64,000 bases of DNA. Source: Homalodisca vitripennis (taxonomy: Eukaryota; Arthropoda; Insecta; Hemiptera; Cicadellidae). The position numbers and the translations under genes were made by a program. Under the pieces are notes generated by a model. The model had not been told where the DNA came from. It did no database searches and saw nothing but the letters and a program-made list of their open reading frames with translations. Below, piece by piece: positions 48,180-60,560 of the stretch; positions within the stretch are counted from its first letter, which is position 1, and the number at the start of each line of letters is the position of its first letter. Location: the NCBI RefSeq assembly GCF_021130785.1, contig NC_060215.1, positions 115,592,501 to 115,656,500 on the forward strand. The letters run 5' to 3'.

Positions 48180-48680
48180 ACGCCACATTTACAACCTCTG
48201 CGTTATACGCCTCACGGCTAGGTGATGCACACTCACTGAGACAGTGAGAGGCGCAGTTCAGGGGCCAAGTGTGACCCTCCCGCTGCAGCAAAGCGCCAAA
48301 ACCGCCCAAGTAGCGCGCTTGTCGAAGGTCCAAAATGTAGTCATCACTGAGGATTGCGCAATTATTCTGGGGGCCGAACAAAGCTGGTCAACAGGTCTCT
48401 ATATTTATGGGGCCTTTATGTCAGGAAGAGTGGTGCCCGTATAAATCTCCACAAGGTGCAACTATGCCAAAACCTCATTATGTACAGCGGTACTGTTATT
48501 TGTAACGGGCTAAAATTACCTAGCTGTACAAACTTGCATCCTGCCAACCTACATGCCAACTCACCTCTCCTTTGTCTACCTTTTATTTATCCCTTTCTCT
48601 TTGATTTCTCACTAGCATCTTGGCTCCGGGCTTCTTTGGTCAACATATGTGCACTGAACGGAGTCAGTACCGTTACCTAT
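48180..48680. other. GC-richer island
   Basis: It contains a small perfect hairpin CTCACTG-AGA-CAGTGAG at 48232-48248. Overlapping frames on both strands (48166-48381 minus; 48244-48444 and 48354-48683 plus) are not recognised. No repeats or RNA gene are visible. Confidence 0.3.
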
Positions 48681-51298
48681 TAAAACAAACATTTCATTTC
48701 TTATTTACTTCTTGGAACATTCATTCAGAACTATTCTGTTATTGCATCTCGACTGTAAGTAAATAAATATAGTGTTCTTAACACGTCAGTGGAACTTTGT
48801 GCTCACGGTCTAAAACTGAATATTCAATTTCGTATATTTACATTTATTTTACATAGGGATTTTCGAGCTTTAACAGTAGCCAGTATTTAATTTGAAGATG
48901 GGGAGAGTTTTTAAAACATAATACTCAGAAAATCTTTTTGTCATGGTCCACTTTTTCAACTTCTTCTGCGCATATTTATTTACAGATTTTCCTAACTATC
49001 CCGTCAAATATTAGTACACATAACAATAAAAGTTACATTTTTAGACACAAATGTATGGACAGAATTCTGTTGTTATCAAACAGCCTTAAAATATAAAAAT
49101 TACCAGTGTCTTTATTCTCAAATACAGCACTTCATTCTTCAAGAACCTCATGTACAACTCTGTTTAATGATTTAATTATTTTTATATGGCTATCACTTCT
49201 CTTTCGTATAAGTATTTACATTATATTTAAAACCTTTTTTAACAAAACAAACAAAATATCTACTGCATCTTCTGTGTTCACTATTGTGATAAAATGTACG
49301 TGCTTAAAACACATAACCATGACTGTATAAGTCATTTTATAATAAAGATTACCACGTATAATATAAACGCGTATAGAGCCTGCAACTGATTAGCCATAAT
49401 TTGAAATAAATCAATGGGCTTATTTGTCGTGATGGGTCTTATCACGTTATCATTGTCATTGAGGCACTTCCCAGTCTTGTTTTCGCTTTAAATGCTCAGC
49501 TCGCGACGTGACCTCTGGAGATAAGAGGCCAAATTTTAATTGGTCTACCACAGGGCAGCCTGCCTGTCCGGCTGTCCGACGCATAGAGCCCTCTTTGTTT
49601 GCCAACAGTTGTGTCTTTTACAGTCTAAATCGAACCAACTTACGTCAATTTATAAACCAGATTTGATTCGTGTTAATAGAAGTGACGCATATTCTAATTG
49701 AGTTTCTATGTCAACTTGGTGTATTACGGAAACTGCCTTATTTTCAGTTATTTAGACCTACAATCTCCCTAAATACAGTTAATTAAATTATGGTATCCAT
49801 AAAATATGTATAGCATGGATTAATGTAATTCAACCATACAATTTAAAACCTCTTAATGCTGTTAACAAATTAAACTTGATTCATAAACTGGTCCTTAAAA
49901 TTTCGCGTGTGACCTAAAACAGTGTTGATAGCCCCGAAGCTTTAAAAAATAAAGTTACTAAATTTATTCCCCTCATAAAAAATTTGCTCAGATATTTTGC
50001 TCAAGAAATTCTAACCGTCGTCAATTTGATTAATAATGTACTGATGTAACACCACCAATTGCATGTTGACGTCATAAAGTGATGATAGTTTAATGATTAT
50101 ATTATATTTGATCCAATTACAACACTATATATATAATATATATATATAACGGGATATAAAACAGCGTATATTAATTCATTCGTTAATTATTAATTTCGAA
50201 AGTAGTATGTGAATGATCTAAAAAATATACTTGTACAATTTCAACCACAATTAAAGCAACGTAAAGTAATACAGAAGTAGAATATACTTTTGTGTACGTT
50301 TGCCGACGGCCATAACTCATACATTATTGTGGAAATGCGGAAAGAATCATAATAAAAAAGCTTCTCTACATTTGGCACAAGCTCAATGCTCTATTTATAT
50401 TTGAACCGAGTGTACGCGGGCGCTGTTGCCAAGTCGGGTTGTTTTGATTTTGAATTACTTTATTCTGCGGCCTGTCTTGGTGGAGGCCTATTGATTCCAA
50501 CGTACAGTACAGTCTGCCCGCTATAAAGTAGACCTCACGCTTTACTGACTAATTATTGTAAACAAGTCTGATGAATTGCTTGAAATTATAATACTAATGA
50601 ATAAACGCAGTAAAATTTACAGAGGCGATTCATTTACGACTAAATTGGATTGCGTTTCCTTTTCTTGGTACTAAAGAAGGAATAACATGAGTGGAAAATC
50701 AGCAATTATATTTTAATTGCTTGCTTTTCTAGCTTTATTATCTGCCTAGTCATCACCATTTAAACCTAACGGAATTATGAATTATGTGAAAGGGCCCCGT
50801 TAAAACATATTATACTTTGTAGTAATGGTCTGATTGTTCCTTGATAAAATATTCCAAATATAAATATTACTTGTAATGCGTTGTTAATTTAAGACCACGT
50901 TATTTTATCTATGTTATACATGAATTACAACTAATTAAGTTATCTTATTACATATAGCAATGTTGTGAAATTCAAATAGTTCATCCAACATGTATCAACA
51001 AATGTTAAAAAAGGATTATTGTACTTAAAGATTCTGTATATAAAATCTTAAAATTATGGCTCTGTATTAAACCAGGTTCCAATGCCGGATACATATAAAT
51101 TAATTCCTGACAGGGTATAGTTAAGTGCTTCAACCTTGTTTAGGGAACGATTTATTGCCTGGAGTGTATACTGAAATAATTTTGTTAATCTTGTATCAAT
51201 ACTGCATTACAATTTCATGAAGAGTTTCATTTTATTTTCAGGTATGCAGCTTGCCATAAACGTGTAAAACCAAGAAATGCGGTAAGATAACACATAAG
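48681..51298. other. AT-rich non-coding stretch
   Basis: No gene was recognised. GC-richer spots occur at 49480-49620 and 50400-50530 without structure that I can name. Confidence 0.65.
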
Positions 51299-51443
51299 CT
51301 TTTATAGTGAATCAGGGCTGGTTTAACTCGCACTCATTTTTATATAGCTTTTATATTGGATAAGGGCTGGATTACTCGCACTCCTTTTTATATAGTTTTA
51401 TGGCTTATCAGGGCTGGTTTAACTCGCACTTATTTTTATATAG
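51299..51443 (+). repeat. Tandem repeat, three copies of a 48-49 bp unit
   Basis: Units at 51299-51347, 51348-51395 and 51396-51443 each contain AGGGCTGG, ACTCGCACT and end in TTTTTATATAG. They differ by a few substitutions and one-base indels. There are no unique spacers, so it is an ordinary minisatellite and not a CRISPR array. Confidence 0.93.
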
Positions 51444-53269
51444 TTTTTTTGTAGTTTATAAACCACACATTATCTGGCACACATATCTTTCTTGTACTTT
51501 TTAACTAAAGTAATTGTTTCATGGAAACTTTACGTTACATATAAGAAAAAAATTATATTAAATGTATAATTTAATTATTTTACTTTATTTTCTAGTGTGT
51601 TATCAAAATAGAGCTAGACAGTATAATTAAGTTTTATTATTTCGAGAAAACTACTGGTCCTCGTAGATGTGGTGTTTATTTTATTTAATTAATTGTTTTT
51701 AAACTCACTTAAATTGTGTCACCAAATGCATGACTGGAAGATACACATATACCAATTTTATAAGTTAGCATGCCAGTATTAATATTTATTATAGTTTAAA
51801 TATTTCTATATAAAGTTATAGCCTGATAACATAGCGTTATACTGATTTTAAAGACATTCCCATCGTAATATTGACATTCGGGTATGTACCATGATTGATT
51901 TATTCCCTTCATCGGAAAGGGTAAGGCTGTCGTATTGGGTAATCATTCAATCAATAATTGACTTGGTGGGGGGGGGGGTTGAGCGAAAACATTAAATCGT
52001 CATGCACCGCATTGGATCCCCAAAAACTATTTTAATTGCATAATGAAATTTAAGTTTATTGTAAAGTAGTTTTTTGTGGCACAAGGAAACTTCAGTGACT
52101 TCAAAGGTGCGCTCTGTGTTTGCAATAAAGTAACACTAGTGTGTTGAAACCTAATATTTGTGCGGCAGAGGGCTGGGATAGTACAGACCGACCCCGCTAC
52201 TCTGGCGTGGCGCTGGTGGTGCACCCTAATACCACCTAATCCGACGTAATGAATTCCATGACTAATGTCCCATCGTATAATTGACCCTGTGTCTGGCCTG
52301 TCTGTCTCTCCGTCTGCGAACAGCACGGTCCTCGATTCAGGGATTCACAGTAAATAATGCAACAGAGGGTCAGGCATGCGTGGGTATCATGCTTACTCAG
52401 TTACTGTACTTCCGTTCAGATAGTAATGAACTTTATATTTTAGTGCTTCCTATAAGTCATCAATTCTACGAAAGTCTAGTATTACATTTTTCTATCATTA
52501 TATTTCTAATATATTCAATTCAAAATTACGAAGAATGTTTTTACGTATTTCACTTAAACTGTACATGTCATTATAAGTCTATGCATAATTTGATAAGCAT
52601 TAATATTACTTTTCCCATGTTATGCTTTAATTTGATAAAAGTATTTGTGTGAGAATGAGTAGACTGAATATAGTTTAAATATGTAGGGCCTAAACACCAA
52701 GTGTCCAAACACCTTCACTGGACTAGAAGTGTAGTATTCATTAAAGTGTATTGTTGTTACTGTGATAGAACATAATATGGTATCTTGCTTAAGTAGCGAA
52801 AACCCGTAATACTTGGCAAAAAATTATGACGTATTAATGTAATCTGGACCTTTTCTTGTTTAAGTACTACGAATATTTTTAAGAGATTGGTTAAAAATTT
52901 AAATAGGCCTACCACACTAAAAGCCCCCAAAATACCGAATGTTATGTTAATACAGTAGCCTATATATTTTTTATTATAAGTATCCTAGTTATGTCCATAT
53001 ATATTTCTAAATAACAGTTCTTACTAGAAACGCCAAAAAACGTAAATTAACTGGAACGCTGTTTGAGATAATTGTTAAAGAGCATAGGCTAAATCCAATT
53101 CGTACAAAAATATATTACACCGTTCCAACAAACGCTGGGCCGCTGCGGCTCAAGAAAGTTAATGAAATAACCCGACTATGCCATTCTTCATTTTTGCGAT
53201 TAAAACAACAAAAACCATTGTCTTAGACGCTAAAACAGTGCCAGGAAACAAATATATTATTCATTCCAA
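51444..53269. other. AT-rich non-coding stretch
   Basis: No gene was recognised. An 11-base G run lies at 51968-51978. A GC-richer patch at about 52160-52390 carries a 99-codon minus frame and a 123-codon plus frame that starts at TTG; neither is recognised. Confidence 0.6.
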
Positions 53270-53420
53270 AAACATCCCTGTTGAAGTATTGGGAACAGGG
53301 ACCGGAAGCCATTATTGTGTGACGTCAAGGGGGGAGGGGGAGTGGCCACCCTTCGTTCCCCCTCCCTCGTTGGATCAGCTGTTGTTCAGTCGCCGGCCAC
53401 CCTCGGTGGGGTAGAGACGG
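53270..53420. promoter_or_regulatory. GC-rich patch with perfect CRE
   Basis: TGACGTCA lies at 53320-53327, followed by a GGGGGGAGGGGGAG purine tract and CCCTCCC pyrimidine tract. Candidate CREB/ATF site in a small GC-rich patch. Regulatory use is inferred. Confidence 0.3.
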
Positions 53421-54089
53421 CAATGGATTCCAATATGGGGCATCTTGCTGTTTTTCTCCTTCACCTGAAACCTCCTCTTTTGTATCAATTTGTTAAAATA
53501 AGTAGTTGGTAAAAAACAATTTTTTTCAGATAAGTTTGTAAATTGATAAGTTGTTTATGAAACAAAAATGATACAATCTGTGTATTCTACCTCTACAGTA
53601 GTTCAGGTATTTTCCCATAAAAATAGCCTACATTATGATAATTGCTCTGATAAAAAATATGTATTTGATTATTAATTAAAAATATCTTACACTGTGTTTA
53701 ATATCGACACACATAAATAGCTTATTTTCTTCCTAGCAATTTTAAATATTTTAAGATACAGCCCGTATTATTTTTAATTGCAATTTAATGACTAAATGTT
53801 GAGATATCTATTACTCATACCACATGCTTTCCCTTTCAATCCAAATTATTTTAGAATGCACAGTTATTGATTCGTTAAACCCTTTAGGTCCCTGCGTCTA
53901 GATCGGATTAAAACCTATGAAGATATATATGTAGAGTAAACGCAGCAGCGGGGGGGGGGAAATGTAATAATACCCGTGGATTCAACTGATGACTAAACGT
54001 CCCGACAGCATAGGAACAATAACTCATTACAAACCACATTCCGGTCATTACGCCGACAATGAGGGAAAAATTACAACGTCCTGTAACTA
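53421..54089. other. AT-rich non-coding stretch
   Basis: Nothing recognised apart from a nine-base G run at about 53951. Confidence 0.7.
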
Positions 54090-54345
54090 ATCAAGAGGCA
54101 CTGAATAGTTGAGCTTTTTGCTACCAGGGAGCGCGCGGCGCGGAGTGGTGTGGAGGTAACTCACGTCGGTCGTGTCGGATGCTGCGATGGCTCTGATTTA
54201 AACAGAGAAAAAATAGTTCAGTGGGTGAGTTAGGACCACCATCTTGATTTAGAGACCATCACGAAGTAGGAGGGCCGAACGCTGCTCTGTCCTGCCCGCC
54301 CCGGGCCCAAAATCTGGTACAGTCGCTTCTCCAAGGAACTCTTTG
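54090..54345. other. CpG-rich island, promoter-like composition
   Basis: GAGCGCGCGGCGCGGAG near 54130 and CCCGCCCCGGGCCC near 54294 give high CpG density. A CACCATCTTGA (YY1/Pho-like core) lies near 54238. No open frame of note. Composition resembles a CpG-type promoter, with no start site fixed. Confidence 0.35.
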
Positions 54346-55369
54346 GACAGTCTCCAAACATCTAATTAATCCGCTCTCACTTTCGCTACTATTCATCCAC
54401 TCTGAACCCAACAGTATAATTGATTTCACGTTGTTTTAAGTTTATGTAGTGATTTTAAAAGACTTTCATTTGTCTCTTGATATTTGCAACTTCTAGGATT
54501 TTATTTTAACATATTTTATGTAATTAAGGAAAGGATCATTAATAAAATCTTGTTTTGATTAATAGAATTTGATTGGCGTATTGCTGTAAAACAATTTTTA
54601 TCATTTATTCTCCACTAGTGTAAGCAGATTGAAGTCCAAATCTAAAGATGCGAAATCATGTTTTAATTAAGCTTTTACAATTAATTACCTTCGTGGCGTT
54701 GGATACAGAGGTAAAAAATAATTAACCACTCTTAGTCTTACAAATATTTCTCGATTGTAAATAAAGAAATTTCCACATATAGTTTTAAACCTATTCTGAT
54801 TTGTAATTATCTTAAATTCTTTTCAAGACAGCATAATATGTCAATTCTATGTCAATGTGTAATGTGTTATTGTAATCTTACGCGTAAATGAAAATAATTT
54901 TTCTGTCCAATTACAAAGACCAACAAAACATGTAAACAAAGTTTAAAATATAACTTCAATTACTGGTGTATTTAAAAAAAGTTCAAACAGGATGGGGGAC
55001 GTTTCACTAGTAGCCTAACTTGATTTTTTTAATTTAGGTGTTATTTTGTCATACATAATTATTCTACTCCTCATGGTGTTATATTCCATAAAGGATCCGT
55101 CTGACACCTTTATGAAAAAACTGGACAAAGATATATTTCTTTATTTATAAAATAAACCAAAACATGTTTTTACATATTCATTTTCAAGCCCCAAGATGAA
55201 CTTAAAGAGTCTATAATAAATTAAACAATTACGACGTATACGAAGTATCCAACTTAAACTCAATTAATTTGTATTCTTCTTCAATGTTAAAGTTAGCCAA
55301 TTTGTTGCCAAAACAAAATCAGCGTAATACCGTAGTTAGATAGGCCTGTTCTGAAGAGGTAATGGTCGT
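54346..55369. other. AT-rich non-coding stretch
   Basis: Nothing recognised. Confidence 0.7.
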
Positions 55370-55600
55370 TTGTCTCATCTTTGCGACATTGACCTACCGG
55401 CGTTGTCGTCACCTCTTCTGCTGCCAAAGATGTAATCTCGTGGTCCATTATCGCGGCAGATATTTTAATGGAATGGTGGGGCGACAAGTTGGTTTATGAG
55501 ACTTGTGCAGCGCTGGAGGCCGGCCAATCTTGCGGCTGTCCGCATGTCCAAGGACGTGTTTGTAAATCCGTCTGTATTTTTATGTCACCTGGTACCGAGA
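55370..55600. other. GC-richer patch beside the GATA cluster
   Basis: Moderately GC-rich sequence with GGAGGCCGGCCAATC near 55515 (CCAAT core). The minus frame 55293-55487 is unrecognised. It may belong to the same regulatory block as the GATA cluster that follows. Confidence 0.3.
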
Positions 55601-55622
55601 CTTCATATGGCTTGGAAGCTTC

Positions 55623-55803
55623 AGATAAGAGCATTTAGATAAAGTGAGATAATAGTGAGGTGTTCCAGTTAAGAGGAGATAGTAGGAAGAGGCCGCTTAA
55701 AATACAAAATATTTCTAGTTAAATGAGGAATAGGGAGGGGTTCCAGATAAGATTAGATAGTAGGGAACCTCAACTGAGAGATAACAAGCTTCCATACTGA
55801 TAA
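55623..55803 (+). promoter_or_regulatory. Homotypic cluster of eight WGATAR (GATA-factor) sites
   Basis: On the plus strand, AGATAA lies at 55623, 55637, 55647, 55745 and 55779, AGATAG at 55677 and 55755, and TGATAA at 55798. Composition predicts fewer than one WGATAR on both strands together in this length. Part of the density comes from a diverged tandem duplication: about 36 bases at 55653-55688 recur at 55731-55766, 78 bp away. Uniform orientation and spacing suit cooperative GATA binding, as in insect gut, fat-body or blood-cell enhancers. The motif count is direct; function is inference. Confidence 0.5.
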
Positions 55804-56449
55804 GAGCTCATGTTCCAGCTACCTCTTGGCAAAAATTAGGTTACCTACGCAGTAACCTTTTAGGATATTCAGTATATCACAGAGTGATAGTACGTCTGCA
55901 GTAAACTACAAATGTGAATTATTAACATGGCTCCTAAATCTATAACCTAGATAACTAACATACAAAAGCTACGTAATATTTTTAGTTGTTGCTATATTGT
56001 TTATGCATGATAACACAGAGAGCTAATTTATTATTGATCCAATCACATTATAGTATTTAAGATATATTCTTACACAAATAGGTAGATATCGGAACATAAG
56101 TTGAAATGCGTATTTTTACAAAATAATAAGTATAAATATTTACTGTAATTTAAAGTTACAAATTGTAAAAGTTCCGCTCAGTGCTTAAAACGTTATATAA
56201 TGGAAATTACAAAAATGGTATTCAATCATTTATATTTGTAAAACAATTTTCCGGAGAGTAATTAATTTAATTTCCTGTTTTTTATCGTATCTGTTGACAA
56301 AAGTAATTTGTATTTATTAATTAAATTAATTAAGTTTCTGTAAAATATTTTTGTACTCTAGCTCATATTATAACAATTAACATTTGTCGAGAGAAAGGCT
56401 GCCCGCATATGATCAATATCCCAGATCAGTGAGGCAGGTCAGTAAGGAA
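55804..56449. other. AT-rich non-coding stretch
   Basis: Nothing recognised. Confidence 0.7.
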
Positions 56450-56625
56450 GTGATAATTATTACTGACTCAGGAAAGCAGTGGCACGGTGCGTAAAGAAGA
56501 TGCTATCTAGCGGCGAACTGTTGCACCACAGCGGGCGCGCGGCACGCTGATAGTTCACGCGGAACCCGACAGATGCCGCGCGCCTCCCTTGTTTTGATCG
56601 TAAACCTTTCAGCCCAGACCTACTG
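56450..56625. other. Small CpG-rich island
   Basis: CGGGCGCGCGGCACGC near 56531 and GCCGCGCGCCTCCC near 56574 stand out in AT-rich DNA. No frame of note. The two GATAG/CTATC cores near 56506 and 56549 are weak motif evidence for a regulatory element. Confidence 0.3.
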
Positions 56626-57289
56626 TTTGGACGTTATGGCTCTATAATCGTAACTCCAACTACCTACCTTCTTTGTAGTTCCTTCTTTATAATGTCAACT
56701 GTTATTCCGGCATTTCTTCACCTTCTACTTTATTTACTTGTCCTAACATTGTTTCTTCACTTCAAAGCTGTTTACGCGTTGTTTGGGGTTTGCTTGCACT
56801 TTTTAATAGGACAACCACGTGTCTTTCTTAGTATTGTACAGGTTAACAGATTAATACGAAATTACACGGATTGTTATTTTACAATATAACCCACATTCTT
56901 TCACTTTAGTTTTGAAGACAATCATAACGTAAATTGAATATAAAATATATTATACTACAGTTTTAAGTCATTACTGTGAATTGTATTTATTGATCTAATT
57001 CCATTGATATAAAGCCTATCTAATATTATTATATAAATTCATTTTGGTCTTGATTGTTATTTTACTTATTGTATTGGTTATAAGGATTGACATGTCATCC
57101 TGTTTCTATTTTTATATAGCCGAAGACTATGACATAAAAAGTGAAATTTTACATATAGTTGAAATTTAAATCCCATTATGTAACTCACAGACTGAGGAAA
57201 CGAAGTTTTGCCAATATGAAGTAAAATTGTATTCTACACAACCAGGTGTTACACAAGTAGTATGTTTACTACAGATAAAATTTTAACAC
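56626..57289. other. AT-rich non-coding stretch
   Basis: Nothing recognised. The 65-codon frame at 56692-56889 is hydrophobic but starts in random-looking AT-rich DNA without any flanking signal. Confidence 0.65.
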
Positions 57290-57687
57290 TTACAAATGTT
57301 TTTCTCTTAAATATTTTGGAAAATAGTATGAAACCTTTTTAATATCAGTCATCTGCGCTCTTTCTCCTTTATTCGGACGAGATGTACAAAGTGATTTTAA
57401 ACAAACTATGATTGTTGCACTTACAGAACTCCCATGAGCGTCTCGGATCGCTCGACCACGGCAGAAGTGAGGCAAGAGCGTTGGCGGCGGTAGCAAAAAA
57501 GTTGGCATGAATTTTTCACTATCTCGTTGTCCAGCTCTTACTTGTATAAGCTGACAAGCAATTAGGGCGTGAACGACTCTGCAGCAGTTGTTCATTAGAT
57601 CCCTGGTCGAGCTGGGTGGCCTAACGTACCGCCCCCTCCCATATTTTTTGGTTTTGTTTCATCTGTCACTTCGTCTTGCTTACCCAG
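57290..57687. other. Mixed block ending in a strong splice-acceptor match
   Basis: From about 57632 to 57687 the plus strand is pyrimidine-rich (CCCCCTCCCAT, TTTTTTGG, GTCTTGCTTACCCAG) and ends in CAG, an excellent acceptor match. The minus frame at 57290-57595 (101 codons) is unrecognised. Confidence 0.3.
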
Positions 57688-57874
57688 TCAGTCATACGAT
57701 GCCGGGACTAGTTTTTGCACACTGAACCCTCCTCGGTCTGGTGGTCACTCACTCATAAGGGCCCATATTTGCATGCATTATTGCCACCGACCTGAATTGG
57801 TTATTCAGATTTTCATCCGATCCTTCTGGATCTGAGGGTAAGATAACAATTATCGTGGGTGCCTCTCTGCCCGG
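57688..57874 (+). other. Candidate non-coding or UTR exon
   Basis: This segment is GC-richer than its surroundings. It begins right after a long pyrimidine tract ending CAG (57685-57687) and is followed by donor matches at about 57837 (GAGG/GTAAGA) and 57874/57875 (CGG/GTAAGT). One frame is open for 53 codons before a TGA that precedes both donors, and the others stop early, so a coding internal exon is unlikely. A UTR or long non-coding RNA exon fits better. This is inferred from splice signals only. Confidence 0.25.
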
Positions 57875-57900
57875 GTAAGTTGTTTTGCGGGGTCCACTCC

Positions 57901-59990
57901 TGTCTTGGACGTACACTTCATCTAATATATCTTATTTAGCTCTCCCTATTCTATCCCCTCCCAAAAGTCATGTTTGGACCACAAGAATAAATCTTTCAAA
58001 GGAAAACATAAACTGTAAAAAAAGATCTTGACACTTTTTCTAGATTAGAAGTTAGTATCTGTTCCCCGAGCAGAGAACACACATCACGAAGTTAGTCATG
58101 TCAGGAATGACCAGAGGTATAGAAAGTTAAAATCTTATCCCCTATAAGTATGAATATTGTAATTGAATGTTCAGAAGATTTTTAGGAGGAATCTCTAAAT
58201 AAACGTGCTTAGTATAGATATAACTTGTATTTTCTATATTTTAGTGTAATAGAGGTTTGTATTATGTTTTAGGTCAGCATATTTTGAATTTTGGTTTTTA
58301 CTTTTCGATTACTACTCAATATAAGTAAAAGAAAAATGAAAAATCTATTTCAAATTAATAAGCGCTAGGATATGTTTACACGAATTTACCCACTAAATTA
58401 TTAGAATCGCAAATTATTTTCACAAATATGGCGCAGGTTGCAGATGAAATAAACGCCTACCTTAATAACCTCCTTAACCTTAACCCTCTTCAACATATAC
58501 TCCGCTCTTCTTGGAATAAAGTCAAAAGCTTTGGGGGAGGAAGATGTTTGTTATATTTGCCTTGTGCCAACTCCAAATCTGGGAAGGTAATTTAAAATTT
58601 TCAAGTGTATAAACTTCTATCTTGTTTTGTATCAAATGAAGAAACAATTAAAATTGCTGCACTATTTATAAAAACAATATTTCTTAAAGTCTTACTAAAC
58701 CGAGATATCTAAAAATTTTGAATTCCATACTTCTCCATCTAAGTACCAAATATACATTCTCCAAAAGCTAAGTTTGAGTACCAGAGAATCCTCCATTATA
58801 GTCTATCACTTAAGGGTACATTTTTCATTTTCTGTAGAGAAAAGTTTTTGGCTACACAATGTGCAATGTTTAACATATCTTGCTTACAACGTTGTTTAAT
58901 ATCTTTTACAATAAGGGATATTTTAGCTATATGTACTGGAATATTTTTAAAATAATTTTCTTGTTTTAATTAGTTTATTTCATAAGTCATGCATGGTAGT
59001 TAGTATTTAAACAGTTTCCCTACCTCCTCCTAAATATATCCTTTCCTTTTTTGAAGTAGGGGTGAAAAGAAATATTTTTTTAATTCATTTGTCATCAAAT
59101 TTCCCACGATATTAAGATGAAGGTTGTTTTTATATATCTTTGGCATTTACAAACATTATATTTCTTACATAAGCAAATAAAATATTGTGAGTGGTGTTGG
59201 ATTAAATACGATTTTTACCTCATAGATATCAGAACAGGAAATTAGGCTACTTTGTAATTTTTCTGTAGCATATACCTAAGCAATTGGTATACGTTGATAT
59301 TTAAAATTAATATTTTTATCTGCCATTTGAGAAAGCAAAAAAAAAACAGTCATGCCTGATAAATTAACTTCAAGTAACCTATTATAACCTCCAAACCAAT
59401 TCTGTTTTATTTCTTTTTATAAAGTGAAAAAGAATTAGAAATTCCTACTACCTAATTTTGTGGCAACGAGAGGAAATTTGAGATTTTATTATCTCTAAAT
59501 AGTGATTTGAAAAAACGATCGTTCAAGACATGTCGTAACAGTTTTAATGTACTATAAAAACATCCCTTTAATAAAGTATACCACATTAAGAAATTATCTG
59601 CTTTACTTAAATATACATCCTCTTAAAAATTAAGACAGTACTGAGTATGGATTTCAGGGGCCACGGTATCCTTGTTTCTGACGCTGTCTCTCAAAATAAC
59701 AGATAACTATCTATGGATGTTCTGTTTAGAAAGTATCTGAAGATACCATTGTGTATCTACCTTAACACAGCATACTGTAGAAGTATCTTAAAAGCAAAAT
59801 GTATTTGTTGTACAACCTAGAAAATTTTGCTCAATGTCTTTTATTATATACTTAGAACCTATATATCTAATTTACTAGACCATTCATTAATAAAGAATGT
59901 AATAAAATTATGAAGGATTACATGTTAACCTGACATCTCAACAAAGTATGTATCGGTATGTGTACTGTGGTAGTCTCAACTACATCCGAC
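57901..59990. other. Long AT-rich non-coding stretch
   Basis: No gene, RNA or repeat was recognised. Confidence 0.7.
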
Positions 59991-60560
59991 CCACAAGGAA
60001 CTTTCCTTCTCGATAAAAGGAACTTTACGTGTCACGGGTAGATGCAGACGCTATAACAAAACGATCGCGACGTTCACCGCCGCTCGTTACTATGAAAGCA
60101 ACCGAGGTGGCAACCGAGGCCGGCCTGGGGGCCGCAGCACACACGAGCAATAGCGCATGCTCATTACCGCTGCGCATAAATCAAACAGAACAATTCGATT
60201 TGAAATGAAACGATGCCGTTGAAAGATCGAGGGTGGTGATCGCGGGGCAGCTCGAGCGGTGTCCTCGGGCCCAGACCGGGGCCGGTGTAGGAAGATGATC
60301 GATGTGCCAGCCGATGTAGACGTCAAGCCTGTATCGAGATACACAATCGATTATTCATATTGTCCGGTACCCGGGGAGAATAAGAATAAGCCGAGGGGGC
60401 ATGGGCAGCGGGTCCGCGCCGACGAATGCCTCGACCCGGCCCCGGCGCACCGGCCGGCCTAAAAACAGAACTTTGGATTGTTGTGCGGCCGGAATGCTCG
60501 TTATAAATTATTAATTGGAAGATCGTCCGGAACGCTTTGACAGAGTTAACTATTTCCACT
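59991..60560. other. Large CpG-rich island
   Basis: CpG-dense text runs from about 60050 to 60540, including GAGGCCGGCCTGGGGGCCGC near 60117 and GACCCGGCCCCGGCGCACC near 60434. An AATCGATTATT homeodomain-like core lies near 60346, and TATAAATTATTAATTGG near 60502. Frames on both strands (60090-60344 and 60323-60559 minus; 60259-60462 plus) overlap and are unrecognised. Composition fits a promoter or enhancer of a developmental-type locus, which is inference. Confidence 0.4.

Noticed and set aside
51299..51443. CRISPR-like array
   Set aside because: The three units abut one another with no variable spacers.
52281..52652. 123-codon plus-strand frame
   Set aside because: It starts at TTG, becomes Ile/Phe/Tyr-rich in AT-rich DNA and shows no domain.
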